Position numbers and translations under genes: made by a program
Notes under the pieces: model-generated
Databases searched by the model: none
What the model saw: the letters and a program-made list of their open reading frames with translations, nothing else
What the model was told of the DNA's origin: nothing
Shown here: one piece after another, positions 32,380-40,540 of the stretch
How the letters are laid out: each line of letters starts with the position of its first letter
Numbering within the stretch: the first letter of the stretch is position 1
Assembly: GCA_964458495.1 (NCBI GenBank)
Contig: CAYWJB010000002.1
Location: forward strand, 1 to 64,000
DNA from: JANWVO01 sp964458495
GTDB lineage: Bacteria > Acidobacteriota > Terriglobia > Bryobacterales > Bryobacteraceae
Length of the DNA stretch: 64,000 bases
Direction of reading: 5' to 3'

Positions 32380-34482
32380 ATGATGCGCAACCGGATGGTT
32401 TCGACGCTGTTCCTGTTCCTGGCGGCAGCGCCGCTTTCGCCGCTGGCGGCTGTGGAGGGCAAATGGACCCCGCAGCAGGTGCTGGAACTCGACCCCGCAT
32501 GGCTCCGGCAGCTGGGGCTCCAGATCCCCGTGGAGCGTCTCTGGGACCCGCGGCGCGGCACGGGACTGCTGGCAGCGGCGGTGAACATCGGCGGCTGCTC
32601 GGCAGGCTTCGTGTCGGAGACGGGCCTGATCCTCACCAATCATCACTGCCTGTTCGGCGTGCTGCAGGAGCACAGCACCCCGCAGCGCGATCTGATGACG
32701 AACGGCTTTCTGGCGCGCACGCTGGAAGAAGAGTTGCCCGGGCGCACGACGCGCGTCACCGTGCCGCGCAGGTTCACCGACGTGACGCAGGCGGTGCTGG
32801 CCGCCGTGCCCGCGGGCGCAACGGACCTCAAGCGGTGGGAGGCGATCGAGAGGAAACAGAAGGAACTGGTGGCGGAATGCGAACGGCAGCAGGAGGCGCG
32901 CTGCCGCGTCGCCGTCTTCGACGGCGGAGTGCAGTACGTGCTGGTGGAGAGCCTGGAGCTCACGGACGTGCGCCTCGTCTACGCGCCGCCGCGGGCGATC
33001 GGCGAATTCGGCGGGGAGTTCGACAACTGGATGTGGCCCCGCCACACGGGCGACTTCGCCGTGGCGCGCGCCTACAAGGACGGCAAGCCATACCGGCCGG
33101 AATTCTGGTTCCCGGTCTCGCGCGCCGGCGTGAAGCCCGGCGACTTCGTGATGGTGCTCGGCTACCCGGGGCGCACCGTCCGCTCGCTGACCGCGGCGGA
33201 GATGGCCTTGCAGCGGGACGGCTGGTTCGCCCTTCGCGCACGCATCTACGGCGAGTGGATCCGCCTGCTCGAAGAGGCATCGAAAGACTCCCGCGAAGGC
33301 GCGATCGCCGTGGCGGGCACGCTGAAGAGCCTGCACAACGTGGTGAAGAACGCCGAGGGGCAACTGGCCGGGCTGGCGCGCGGCAGGATCATCGAGAAAC
33401 AGGAACAGCAGGAGAAGGAGGTCCTGGCGTGGGCGGCAAGCCGGCCGGAATGGAAGGCGGCCATCGAAGCGCGCCGGGATCTGGATGAGCGGACCGCGCG
33501 GCGCCGCGCCGCGGCGCTGCGCGACTTTCTGCTCCAGACGGGTCTCAACGGCCCTGTGGCGCTGCGCCATGCCACTCAGCTCGTCCGGTTGGCCGCCGAA
33601 CGCGGCAAGCCCGACATGGAGCGCGAGGCCGAGTACATGGAGCGGCAGTGGCCTCAGTTGAAGGCGCGGCTGGAGCGCGACCAGAAGAGCTTCTTCCGCC
33701 GCGCCGACGAGGCAGTGTTTGCGAGCTGGCTGCGGCACGCGCTGAGCCTGCCGGAGGGCGCCCGCATCCGGGCCGTGGACGCCCGTTTCCGCGCCGGTTC
33801 ACTCGAAGAGGCGGTGGCGCGGTTGTACGCCGGCACGCGAGTGGCCGACCCGGCCGAGCGCATGAAAATGTTCGGCGAGACGCTGGATCAGCTCCGCGCG
33901 CGCCGGGATCCGCTGATCGACTTCGCGCTCGAACTGGAGCCGGAGCTTCGCGCGTTCGACCGGTCGCAGCGCGAGCATGAGGGCGCGGTGAGCCGCCTGC
34001 GCCCGGCGTGGCGGCGGGCCGTCATGGCGCATGCCGGCAAGCCGGTGGCGCCCGATGCCAACGGCACGCTGCGCGTTTCATTCGCCCATGTAAAGGGCTA
34101 CGTTCCGCGGGAAGCCGTCGAGTATCTGCCGCAAACGACGCTGGCCGGGATGCTGGAGAAGCACACCGGCGAGGAGCCGTTCGATGTGCCCAAAGCCTTG
34201 CTGGAAGCCGCCGCGAAAACGGATCCGGCGCAAGTGCCGCTGAATTTCCTGGGGGACGCCGACACCACCGGAGGAAATTCGGGCAGCCCGACGGTGAACG
34301 GGCGGGGCGAGCTGGTGGGGCTGAATTTCGACCGCGTGTGGGAGAATGTCGCCAATGATTTCGGCTACAATCCGGCCATTGCGCGGAATGTGAACGTCGA
34401 TATTCGCTTCTTTCTCTGGCTGCTGGAGCATGTGGAGCGCGCGGACGGGCTGCTGAAGGAGCTGGGAGTGAAGGGGCCTTAA
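32380..34482 (+). CDS. S46 family dipeptidyl peptidase (DPP7/DPP11-like)
   Basis: This 700-residue exported serine peptidase removes dipeptides from the N-terminus of peptides in the periplasm. A signal peptide covers about residues 1-22 (MMRNRMVSTLFLFLAAAP...). The S46 chymotrypsin-like halves are clear: TNHHC with the histidine pair at 88-89 (one catalytic), and GGNSGSPTV with the nucleophile S634. The long helical middle domain is typical. The ATG at 32380 follows AAGGAG at 7 bp; a frame starting 16 codons earlier is not favoured. A possible TACAAT -10 box lies at 32352-32357. A second S46 gene is at 51.8 kb. Confidence 0.92.
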   Translation: MMRNRMVSTLFLFLAAAPLSPLAAVEGKWTPQQVLELDPAWLRQLGLQIPVERLWDPRRGTGLLAAAVNIGGCSAGFVSETGLILTNHHCLFGVLQEHSTPQRDLMTNGFLARTLEEELPGRTTRVTVPRRFTDVTQAVLAAVPAGATDLKRWEAIERKQKELVAECERQQEARCRVAVFDGGVQYVLVESLELTDVRLVYAPPRAIGEFGGEFDNWMWPRHTGDFAVARAYKDGKPYRPEFWFPVSRAGVKPGDFVMVLGYPGRTVRSLTAAEMALQRDGWFALRARIYGEWIRLLEEASKDSREGAIAVAGTLKSLHNVVKNAEGQLAGLARGRIIEKQEQQEKEVLAWAASRPEWKAAIEARRDLDERTARRRAAALRDFLLQTGLNGPVALRHATQLVRLAAERGKPDMEREAEYMERQWPQLKARLERDQKSFFRRADEAVFASWLRHALSLPEGARIRAVDARFRAGSLEEAVARLYAGTRVADPAERMKMFGETLDQLRARRDPLIDFALELEPELRAFDRSQREHEGAVSRLRPAWRRAVMAHAGKPVAPDANGTLRVSFAHVKGYVPREAVEYLPQTTLAGMLEKHTGEEPFDVPKALLEAAAKTDPAQVPLNFLGDADTTGGNSGSPTVNGRGELVGLNFDRVWENVANDFGYNPAIARNVNVDIRFFLWLLEHVERADGLLKELGVKGP

Positions 34483-34526
34483 GGGCTGCGGTGTGATAGC
34501 GTCGTAACTGAAACGGGGTGCATGCG

Positions 34527-35387
34527 ATGAAGCGACGGACGTTGATCCAGACAGGTGCAGGCGCGGCGTTTTTCCGCTCATTTCCTCACTTTCTCTACGC
34601 ATCGGCCGTGGAGAAGCGCGCCTCTGATATCGTCGAACTCGGGCCGAAGAAGATCCGCGTGAGCCGGCTGGCCGTGGGCTCCGGGACCAACGGGGTGGGC
34701 GGCGCCTCCAACCAGACGCGCAAGCTGGGACTGGGCGGGCTGGCGGACATGTTTCGCGCCGCCTACGACCAGGGCGTCATCTTCTGGGACTCGGCCGACC
34801 AGTACGGCACGCACCCCCATGTGCGCGAGGCGCTGAAGCGCGTGCCAAGGGAGAAGGTCGTGATTCTCACCAAAACGCATGCCTCCACCGCCGCCGAGAT
34901 GAAGGCGGACATCGAACGCTTCCGCCGCGAGCTGGGAACGGACTACATCGACATCCTCCTGCTGCATTGCATGATGGACGCCGGGTGGCCGCAGCGGAAG
35001 CGCGGGGCGATGGAGTACATCTCGGAGCTTCAGGCGAAGGGCATCGTCAAGACCAAGGGCGTGAGCTGCCACACGATGGCGGCGTTGCGCGCAGCAGCGG
35101 CGAGCCCCTGGGTGGAAGTCGACCTCGCGCGCTTCAATCCTGCCGGCGTGCAGATGGACGCATCGCCGCCGGAGGTGCTCGCGGTGTTGAAGCAGATGAA
35201 GGCGGCGGGCAAAGGGATTATCGGCATGAAGATCCTGGGCGCGGGCGCGCTGCGCCGGCGCACGGACGAATGCCTGCAGTACGCGCTGGCGCACGACGTG
35301 ATCGACTGCTTCACCATCGGCCATGAGAGCATCGCCGAGCTGAACGACACTGTGCGGCGGATCCCGGCGGCGAGCCGGCGGGGCTGA
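34527..35387 (+). CDS. exported aldo/keto reductase family protein
   Basis: This 286-residue protein has the (beta/alpha)8 AKR fold. The catalytic set is visible: Asp and Tyr in WDSADQYG, Lys in ILTKTH and His in ILLLHC. The N-terminus MKRRTLIQTGAGAAFFRSF looks like a twin-arginine signal, so it is probably exported with bound cofactor, as seen in other acidobacterial AKRs. It is shorter than the usual 310-330 residues and the last third is reduced. The ATG at 34527 is chosen because it starts the Tat motif directly; GGGGTG lies before it. Substrate is unknown. Confidence 0.85.
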   Translation: MKRRTLIQTGAGAAFFRSFPHFLYASAVEKRASDIVELGPKKIRVSRLAVGSGTNGVGGASNQTRKLGLGGLADMFRAAYDQGVIFWDSADQYGTHPHVREALKRVPREKVVILTKTHASTAAEMKADIERFRRELGTDYIDILLLHCMMDAGWPQRKRGAMEYISELQAKGIVKTKGVSCHTMAALRAAAASPWVEVDLARFNPAGVQMDASPPEVLAVLKQMKAAGKGIIGMKILGAGALRRRTDECLQYALAHDVIDCFTIGHESIAELNDTVRRIPAASRRG

Positions 35388-35452
35388 GACCGGTTTCTGT
35401 CCGGCCGACGAAGTTGGGATAGGCTGTCCTTGGATCCAGCGAGGGAATTCTG

Positions 35453-36577
35453 ATGAAAGTTGGCGTACTGAAGGAGACGGCTCAAGGCGAGCGGCGGGTG
35501 GCCCTGGCGCCGCAGTCTGTGGCATTGCTGGCAGCGAAGGGCTTCGAAGCAGTGGTGGAGAACGGTGCAGGCGAACCTGCAGGATTCGGAGACGAGGAGT
35601 TCGCCGGCAAGGGCGCCCGCATCGCCTCTTCGCGCGAGGAGGTGATCGAAACCTGCGACGTCATCGCCCGCGTGCGGGCCGACGCCGCCGGACTGCGGCG
35701 CGGGCAGGCGGTGATCGGCTTCTTCGATCCGCTGTCGGAGCCGCAGCGGGCGCGCGAGTTCGCCGCGGCGGGGGTTTCGGCGTTCGCCATGGAGCTGATG
35801 CCCCGCATCACGCGCGCGCAGAGCATGGACGCGTTGTCCTCGATGGCCACCGTGGCGGGCTACGAGTCGGTGGTTCTCGCCGCCCACTACCTGCCGCGGC
35901 TGTTCCCGATGCTGATGACCGCGGCTGGCACCGTCGCCCCGGCGAAGGTGTTCGTGGTGGGCGTGGGCGTGGCGGGGCTCCAGGCGATCGCCACGGCGCG
36001 GCGGCTCGGCGCGGTCGTCTCCGCCTACGACGTGCGCCCGGCGGTGAAAGAGCAGGTGCTGAGCCTCGGGGCGAAGTTCGTAGAGCTGCCGCTGGAGGCC
36101 GGAGAGGCGGAGGACAAGGGCGGCTATGCGCGGGCGATGGACGAGTCCTTCTACCGGCGGCAGCGCGAGTTGATGACGCGCGTCGTGGCCGAGAACGACG
36201 TGGTCATCACCACAGCCGCCGTGCCCGGCAAGCAGGCGCCGGTGCTCGTCACGGAGGAGATGGTGCGCGGCATGGCGCGGGGGTCCGTGGTGGTGGACCT
36301 GGCCGTGGAACGCGGCGGCAACTGCAAGATCACGGTGGCGGGCGAAGTGGTGGAACGCCATGGCGTCACGCTGATCGGGCTGCTGAACCTGCCTTCGATG
36401 GCGCCGTACCACGCCAGCCAGATGTACGGGCGCAACGTGGCCAACTTCCTGCTGCACATCGCCGCCAAGGGATCGATCGATTTCTCGAGCGAAGACGAAA
36501 TCCTGCGGGAGACGCTCGTCGCGCACGAGGGCCGGGTGGTTCACGGCCGCATCAAGGAACTTCTGGGAGAAGCCTGA
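35453..36577 (+). CDS. pntA: NAD(P) transhydrogenase subunit alpha, part 1
   Basis: This 374-residue soluble subunit binds NAD(H) (domain I) of the proton-translocating transhydrogenase, which makes NADPH from NADH using the proton gradient. It starts MKVGVLKETAQGERRVALAP. The NAD site is VVGVGVAGLQAIATARRLGA near residues 168-187. QVLSLGAKFVE and the APVLVTEEMV segment are typical. GAGGGAATT precedes the ATG. The stop codon shares one base with the next start (TGATG), and three consecutive genes encode the split form of the enzyme. Confidence 0.95.
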   Translation: MKVGVLKETAQGERRVALAPQSVALLAAKGFEAVVENGAGEPAGFGDEEFAGKGARIASSREEVIETCDVIARVRADAAGLRRGQAVIGFFDPLSEPQRAREFAAAGVSAFAMELMPRITRAQSMDALSSMATVAGYESVVLAAHYLPRLFPMLMTAAGTVAPAKVFVVGVGVAGLQAIATARRLGAVVSAYDVRPAVKEQVLSLGAKFVELPLEAGEAEDKGGYARAMDESFYRRQRELMTRVVAENDVVITTAAVPGKQAPVLVTEEMVRGMARGSVVVDLAVERGGNCKITVAGEVVERHGVTLIGLLNLPSMAPYHASQMYGRNVANFLLHIAAKGSIDFSSEDEILRETLVAHEGRVVHGRIKELLGEA

Positions 36578-36855
36578 TGGAACTGTTTGTCACGACGCTT
36601 ACGATCTTCGTTCTGGCCATCTTCATTGGCTTTGAAGTGATCACCAAGGTTCCGCCGACGCTGCACACTCCGCTGATGTCGGGCTCGAACGCGATCAGCG
36701 GCATCACCCTGGTCGGGGCCGTGCTTTCCGCCGGGACGCAGCACACGACTCTGACGACGGTGCTCGGCTTCCTGGCGGTAGTGTTCGCCACGATCAACGT
36801 CGTGGGCGGCTTCCTGGTCACGCACCGCATGCTCGGAATGTTCAAACGGAAATAG
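36577..36855 (+). CDS. NAD(P) transhydrogenase subunit alpha, part 2 (membrane)
   Basis: This 92-residue protein is the small membrane piece of the alpha subunit, with three hydrophobic helices (about residues 5-22, 34-53 and 60-82). The segments GFEVITKVPPTLHTPLMSG and SNAISGITLVGA are diagnostic for the domain II part of transhydrogenase. It overlaps the preceding gene by one base and is followed 2 bp later by pntB, so all three are translated together. In E. coli this segment is fused to the soluble domain; the split form is common in other bacteria. Confidence 0.94.
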   Translation: MELFVTTLTIFVLAIFIGFEVITKVPPTLHTPLMSGSNAISGITLVGAVLSAGTQHTTLTTVLGFLAVVFATINVVGGFLVTHRMLGMFKRK

Positions 36856-36857
36856 CC

Positions 36858-38243
36858 ATGCCAACCGCAGTCATCAACTTCGCGTATCTGCTTGCCTCGG
36901 CGCTTTTCATCTTTGCGCTGAAGGGAATGTCGCACCCGCGGTCAGCGGTGCGCGGGAATTTTCTCGGCGCGCTGGGCATGTTCATCGCCGTGCTGGTGAC
37001 CGTTCTCGACCGCCGCATCGTGAGCTACGAGATCATCCTCGCCGGACTGGTGGCAGGGTCAGGCGTCGGCGCGCTGCTGGCCGTGAAGATCCAGATGACC
37101 GCCATGCCGCAGATGGTGGCCCTGCTGAACGGCTTCGGCGGCGCGGCGTCGGCGCTGGTGGCGGGCGCCGCGCTCGCGGAGACGGTCCACATGGGCGGAC
37201 CGTTCGATCTTCAGCTCACAATCGCCACGGCGCTGTCCGGACTGATCGGCGGCGTGACGTTTCTGGGCAGCCTGATCGCGTTCGGCAAGCTCCAGGAGCT
37301 GATCACAAGCGCTGCGGTGGTGTTTCCCGGACGCCATGCGGTGAACGCACTGTTTCTGCTGGCCAACGTGGCGCTCTGCGTGATGGTGGTGATGCAGCCG
37401 GAGCAGCTCCTCTGGTACTGGCTGCTGCTTGCCGCATCGTGCGTGCTGGGCGTGCTGGCCACCATCGGAATCGGCGGCGCGGACATGCCGGTGGTGATCT
37501 CGCTGCTGAACTCCTATTCGGGGCTGGCGGCGTGCGCCACCGGCTTCGTGCTCCAGAACAACATGCTGATCATCGCCGGCTCGCTGGTGGGCGCCTCAGG
37601 CATCATCCTGACGCAGATCATGTGCAAGGCGATGAACCGCTCGCTGGCAAACGTGCTGTTCGGAGGATTCGGCGCGCAAGCTGCGGTGAAAGGCGACGAC
37701 ATCTACAAGGGCAAAGTGAAAGCCGCCTCTCCGGAGGAGATTGCCATGCTGCTCGAAAACGCGCAGCGCGTCGCGTTTGTTCCGGGCTACGGGATGGCGG
37801 TCAGCCAGGCGCAGCACGCCGTGCGCGCGCTTGCCCAGATGCTGGAGGAGCGCGGCGCAGAAGTGATCTTCGCCATCCATCCGGTGGCGGGACGCATGCC
37901 GGGGCACATGAACGTGCTGTTGGCGGAAGCCGACGTTCCGTACGAACAGATGAAGGAGCTGGATGAAGCCAACCGGCTGTTCCCGCAGACGGATGTATCG
38001 ATCGTTCTCGGCGCCAATGACGTGGTGAACCCGCTGGCGCGCACGGATCCGAAGTCCCCCATCGCGGGCATGCCGATCCTGGACGTCGACCGTTCGCGCA
38101 CGGTGGTGGTGATCAAGCGCAGCCTCAGCCCCGGCTTTGCCGGGATCCCGAATCCTCTGTTTGCCGCCGACAACACGTTGATGTTCTTCTCCGACGGGCA
38201 GAAGGCGGTGAACGACATCATCAGCGCGCTGAAGGAAGCCTGA
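36858..38243 (+). CDS. pntB: NAD(P) transhydrogenase subunit beta
   Basis: This 461-residue protein supplies the rest of the membrane domain and the NADP(H)-binding domain III. Eight or nine hydrophobic helices fill the first 270 residues. The NADP site begins VAFVPGYGMAVSQAQHAV, followed by IHPVAGRMPGHMNVLL, and later GANDVVNPLA and VIKRSLSPGFAGIPNPLF. All of these are strong PntB signatures. Length matches the family. It is the last of the three pnt genes; the ADP-ribosylglycohydrolase starts 34 bp later. Confidence 0.95.
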   Translation: MPTAVINFAYLLASALFIFALKGMSHPRSAVRGNFLGALGMFIAVLVTVLDRRIVSYEIILAGLVAGSGVGALLAVKIQMTAMPQMVALLNGFGGAASALVAGAALAETVHMGGPFDLQLTIATALSGLIGGVTFLGSLIAFGKLQELITSAAVVFPGRHAVNALFLLANVALCVMVVMQPEQLLWYWLLLAASCVLGVLATIGIGGADMPVVISLLNSYSGLAACATGFVLQNNMLIIAGSLVGASGIILTQIMCKAMNRSLANVLFGGFGAQAAVKGDDIYKGKVKAASPEEIAMLLENAQRVAFVPGYGMAVSQAQHAVRALAQMLEERGAEVIFAIHPVAGRMPGHMNVLLAEADVPYEQMKELDEANRLFPQTDVSIVLGANDVVNPLARTDPKSPIAGMPILDVDRSRTVVVIKRSLSPGFAGIPNPLFAADNTLMFFSDGQKAVNDIISALKEA

Positions 38244-38277
38244 CGGGGACATCCCCAAACGCCCGGAACAGACGACC

Positions 38278-39231
38278 ATGCTCGACCGTTCCCGTTTTCG
38301 CGGATGCTTGCTGGGCCTCGCCTGCGGCGATGCCGTGGGGACCGCTGTGGAATTCCAGGCCCCTGGATCCTTTGAGCCGGTTCGCGACATGACCGGCGGC
38401 GGAGCGTTCGGCCTCGAGCCCGGGCAGTGGACCCTCGAGCCCGGGCAGTGGACCGACGACACTTCGATGGCGCTTTGCCTCGCGGCCAGTCTTGTGGACC
38501 GGGGCTGGGATCCGCGCGACCAGATGGAGAGGTACGTCCGGTGGTGGCGCGAGGGCTACTACGGCAGCACGGGCTTTTGCGTGGACATTGGCGGCGCAAC
38601 GCACGCCGCGCTCTCCAGGTTTGTTCGAACAGGCGATCCCTTCAGCGGCAGCGAGGATCCGTATTCGGCCGGCAACGGATCGTTGATGCGGCTGGCGCCG
38701 GTGGCGATGTTCTATGCGGCAAGCCCGGAAGAGGCGATCGAAAGAGCGGCAGAAAGCTCGCGCACGACGCACGCGGCCGCGACCGCGGTGGACGCCTGCC
38801 GTTACTTCGCCGGGTTGCTGGTTTCCGCCCTCGAAGGTGCGCTGAAGGAGCAATTGATCGAGCCGCTTCACGCGCCCTGCCCCAACTACTGGCAAACGCA
38901 CAGCCTGCATCCGGAGATTGCAGAAGTGGCAGGCGGCTCATTCCGCCGCCGCGAGCCGCCGGAAATCCAGGGTGCGGGATTCGTGGTGCGCTCTCTGGAG
39001 GCGGCGCTGTGGGCCTTCGACCGGAGCAAGAGCTTCGAGGAGGCGGTGCTGAAGGCAGCCAACCTCGGCCGCGATGCCGACACGACGGCGGCGATCTGCG
39101 GCCAGATTGCGGGCGCGCACTACGGCGCCAGGGGCATTCCGCAGCACTGGCTCGGCAGGCTTTGCATGCGCGAGGAGATCGAGAGGCTTGCCGATGAGCT
39201 GTTCGCCCGTGCATCGGGCGCGCGCAGTTGA
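38278..39231 (+). CDS. ADP-ribosylglycohydrolase family protein with tandem duplication
   Basis: This 317-residue protein belongs to the DraG/ARH family, which removes ADP-ribose from modified proteins or related compounds using two metal ions. GCLLGLACGDAVG, WTDDTSM and LGRDADTTAAICGQIAGAHYG are the family's metal-binding and fold motifs. Directly before TDDT the heptapeptide LEPGQWT occurs twice in a row, encoded by a perfect 21-bp tandem repeat. The normal family has only one copy. The gene follows pntB on the same strand. Substrate is unknown. Confidence 0.9.
   Translation: MLDRSRFRGCLLGLACGDAVGTAVEFQAPGSFEPVRDMTGGGAFGLEPGQWTLEPGQWTDDTSMALCLAASLVDRGWDPRDQMERYVRWWREGYYGSTGFCVDIGGATHAALSRFVRTGDPFSGSEDPYSAGNGSLMRLAPVAMFYAASPEEAIERAAESSRTTHAAATAVDACRYFAGLLVSALEGALKEQLIEPLHAPCPNYWQTHSLHPEIAEVAGGSFRRREPPEIQGAGFVVRSLEAALWAFDRSKSFEEAVLKAANLGRDADTTAAICGQIAGAHYGARGIPQHWLGRLCMREEIERLADELFARASGARS
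38413..38454 (+). repeat. perfect 21-bp in-frame tandem duplication
   Basis: The 21-bp unit starting CTCGAGCCCGGGCAGTGGAC occurs at 38413-38433 and again, identical, at 38434-38454. It encodes LEPGQWT twice inside the ADP-ribosylglycohydrolase gene, just before the catalytic TDDT. Identity at every base points to a recent event. Confidence 0.95.
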
Positions 39232-39265
39232 CCCGCTCGATTGCGGAGCCGCAGAAAAGGACAAG

Positions 39266-39296
39266 CGCGGCGGAAGCCCGGATGGCCTCCGCCGCG
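39266..39296. terminator. hairpin between convergent genes
   Basis: CGCGGCGGA at 39266-39274 pairs with TCCGCCGCG at 39288-39296 around a 13-nt loop. It lies in the 89-bp gap between the ADP-ribosylglycohydrolase and the minus-strand molybdoenzyme operon. No U-rich run follows on either strand, so termination is only likely. Confidence 0.45.
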
Positions 39297-39320
39297 ACGG
39301 ATTGGTACCCGGAATGAGCC

Positions 39321-39551
39321 TCAGAGGGGCTTGTAGCAGCTCCGGGTCTCGTTGCACTCGTATTCGTCGACGGGCTTGCCGTCGGGACCGATGGGGATGT
39401 GCGTCTTGTCGCACCAGAAGGCGCGGTCGTTCGAATGCGGGACGGTGGGGTCCCATTCCGCTTCGATGTAGAGCCCCTTCCAGCGGAGGTTCTCGCAGCG
39501 GTCCTCCCCGATCCGCGTCAGGCCAGCCCGTTCACGGTTCGTGATGGCCAT
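39321..39551 (-). CDS. small cysteine-containing protein in molybdoenzyme operon
   Basis: I do not recognise this 76-residue protein. It is soluble, with no signal peptide, and has four cysteines (C19, C47, C66, C72) and three tryptophans. Charged and polar residues dominate. GAGGAGG lies 6-7 bp before its ATG, so it is well set up for translation. It starts 12 bp after the FAD-subunit gene ends and is the last gene of the S-L-M operon. Cotranscription suggests a role with the molybdenum hydroxylase, such as assembly or metal binding, but this is inference. It could also be unrelated. Confidence 0.7.
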   Translation of the reverse strand: MAITNRERAGLTRIGEDRCENLRWKGLYIEAEWDPTVPHSNDRAFWCDKTHIPIGPDGKPVDEYECNETRSCYKPL

Positions 39552-39562
39552 GCCGCGCCTCC

Positions 39563-40540
39563 TCAGGCTTTCACGCCGGCAGCGGCAATCAGTGCGCGCT
39601 TGACAGCCGTGGCGGCGATCTGCACCTTGTAGGCGTTCATGCTGAGCGGCCGCGCCGAGGCGACAGCCGCCTTGCCGGCTGCCTCCGCGGTCTCAGCGGT
39701 CACCGTCTTGCCTTCGATGGCCCGGGCCGCTTCGGCCGAGACCCAGGGCGTGGGCGCCACATGGCCAAGCACGATTCGCGCCGAAGCCACGGACGCGCCC
39801 TTCATCGTCAGCGCCACCGAGGCCGTGGCCAGAGGCCAGTCGAGCGCATCCTTCTGCCGCGCCTCATAGGTGGCGTTCTTCGCGCCGGTGGCCGGAACGA
39901 TCACCTCGGCGAGGATCTCGTTCGGCTTCAGGTCGATTTCCCGAGCGTCGCTGGAAGCAGGCGACACGAAGAACTTCTCCGCATCCACCTCGCGCGTGCC
40001 CGCGGGCGAGGCGATCTTGAGCTTCGCGCCGAGCGCGACCAGCGCCGGGCCGAAGCTCGACGCCGAAACGAAACGCGCCGGACCGTTGCCGAAGATTGCG
40101 TGGTACCGGTTGTCGCCTTCCGCGACAAGGTCTTTGCCTTCGTGCCGGGCGATGAGGCCGAAACCGGCGCGGAAGTACCAGCAGCGCGGCCGCTGGCACA
40201 GATCGCCGCCGAAGGTGCCCATGTTGCGGATCTGCGGGCTGGCCACGCCGCGCGCGGCCTCGGTCAGGGCGGGGAACGAGGCGCGGATCAACGGGCTGGA
40301 AAGCACCTCATCGACCGTCGCCAAGGCGCCAATGCGGATGCCCGCGGCGGTCTTCGATATGCCCTTCAGCTCGGCGACGTCCTTGATGTTGACCACCCGC
40401 TTCGGGCTCATCACCTCGTCCTTCATGAGGCTGATGAGGTCGGTGCCGCCGGCAAGCACCGCCGCATCGCTCCAGGCGCCGCCAAGCAGAGCCAGAGCTT
40501 CTTTCAGGGTCTTGGGACTCGCGTATTCAAACGGTTGCAT
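39563..40540 (-). CDS. molybdenum hydroxylase FAD-binding subunit (CoxM/PaoB-like)
   Basis: This 325-residue subunit passes electrons from the iron-sulfur clusters to FAD in a xanthine-oxidase-family enzyme. The FAD-binding N-terminal domain has AGGTDLISLMKDE and GGDLCQRPRCWYFR. The last resembles the QRTRCPYFR segment of periplasmic aldehyde oxidoreductase PaoB, which also holds an extra 4Fe-4S cluster; only C115 and C120 are evident here. The C-terminal domain is of the CO dehydrogenase flavoprotein type. The ATG has GGGAGGATGAG before it. The stop of the large-subunit gene overlaps its start by one base. Confidence 0.9.
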   Translation of the reverse strand: MQPFEYASPKTLKEALALLGGAWSDAAVLAGGTDLISLMKDEVMSPKRVVNIKDVAELKGISKTAAGIRIGALATVDEVLSSPLIRASFPALTEAARGVASPQIRNMGTFGGDLCQRPRCWYFRAGFGLIARHEGKDLVAEGDNRYHAIFGNGPARFVSASSFGPALVALGAKLKIASPAGTREVDAEKFFVSPASSDAREIDLKPNEILAEVIVPATGAKNATYEARQKDALDWPLATASVALTMKGASVASARIVLGHVAPTPWVSAEAARAIEGKTVTAETAEAAGKAAVASARPLSMNAYKVQIAATAVKRALIAAAGVKA

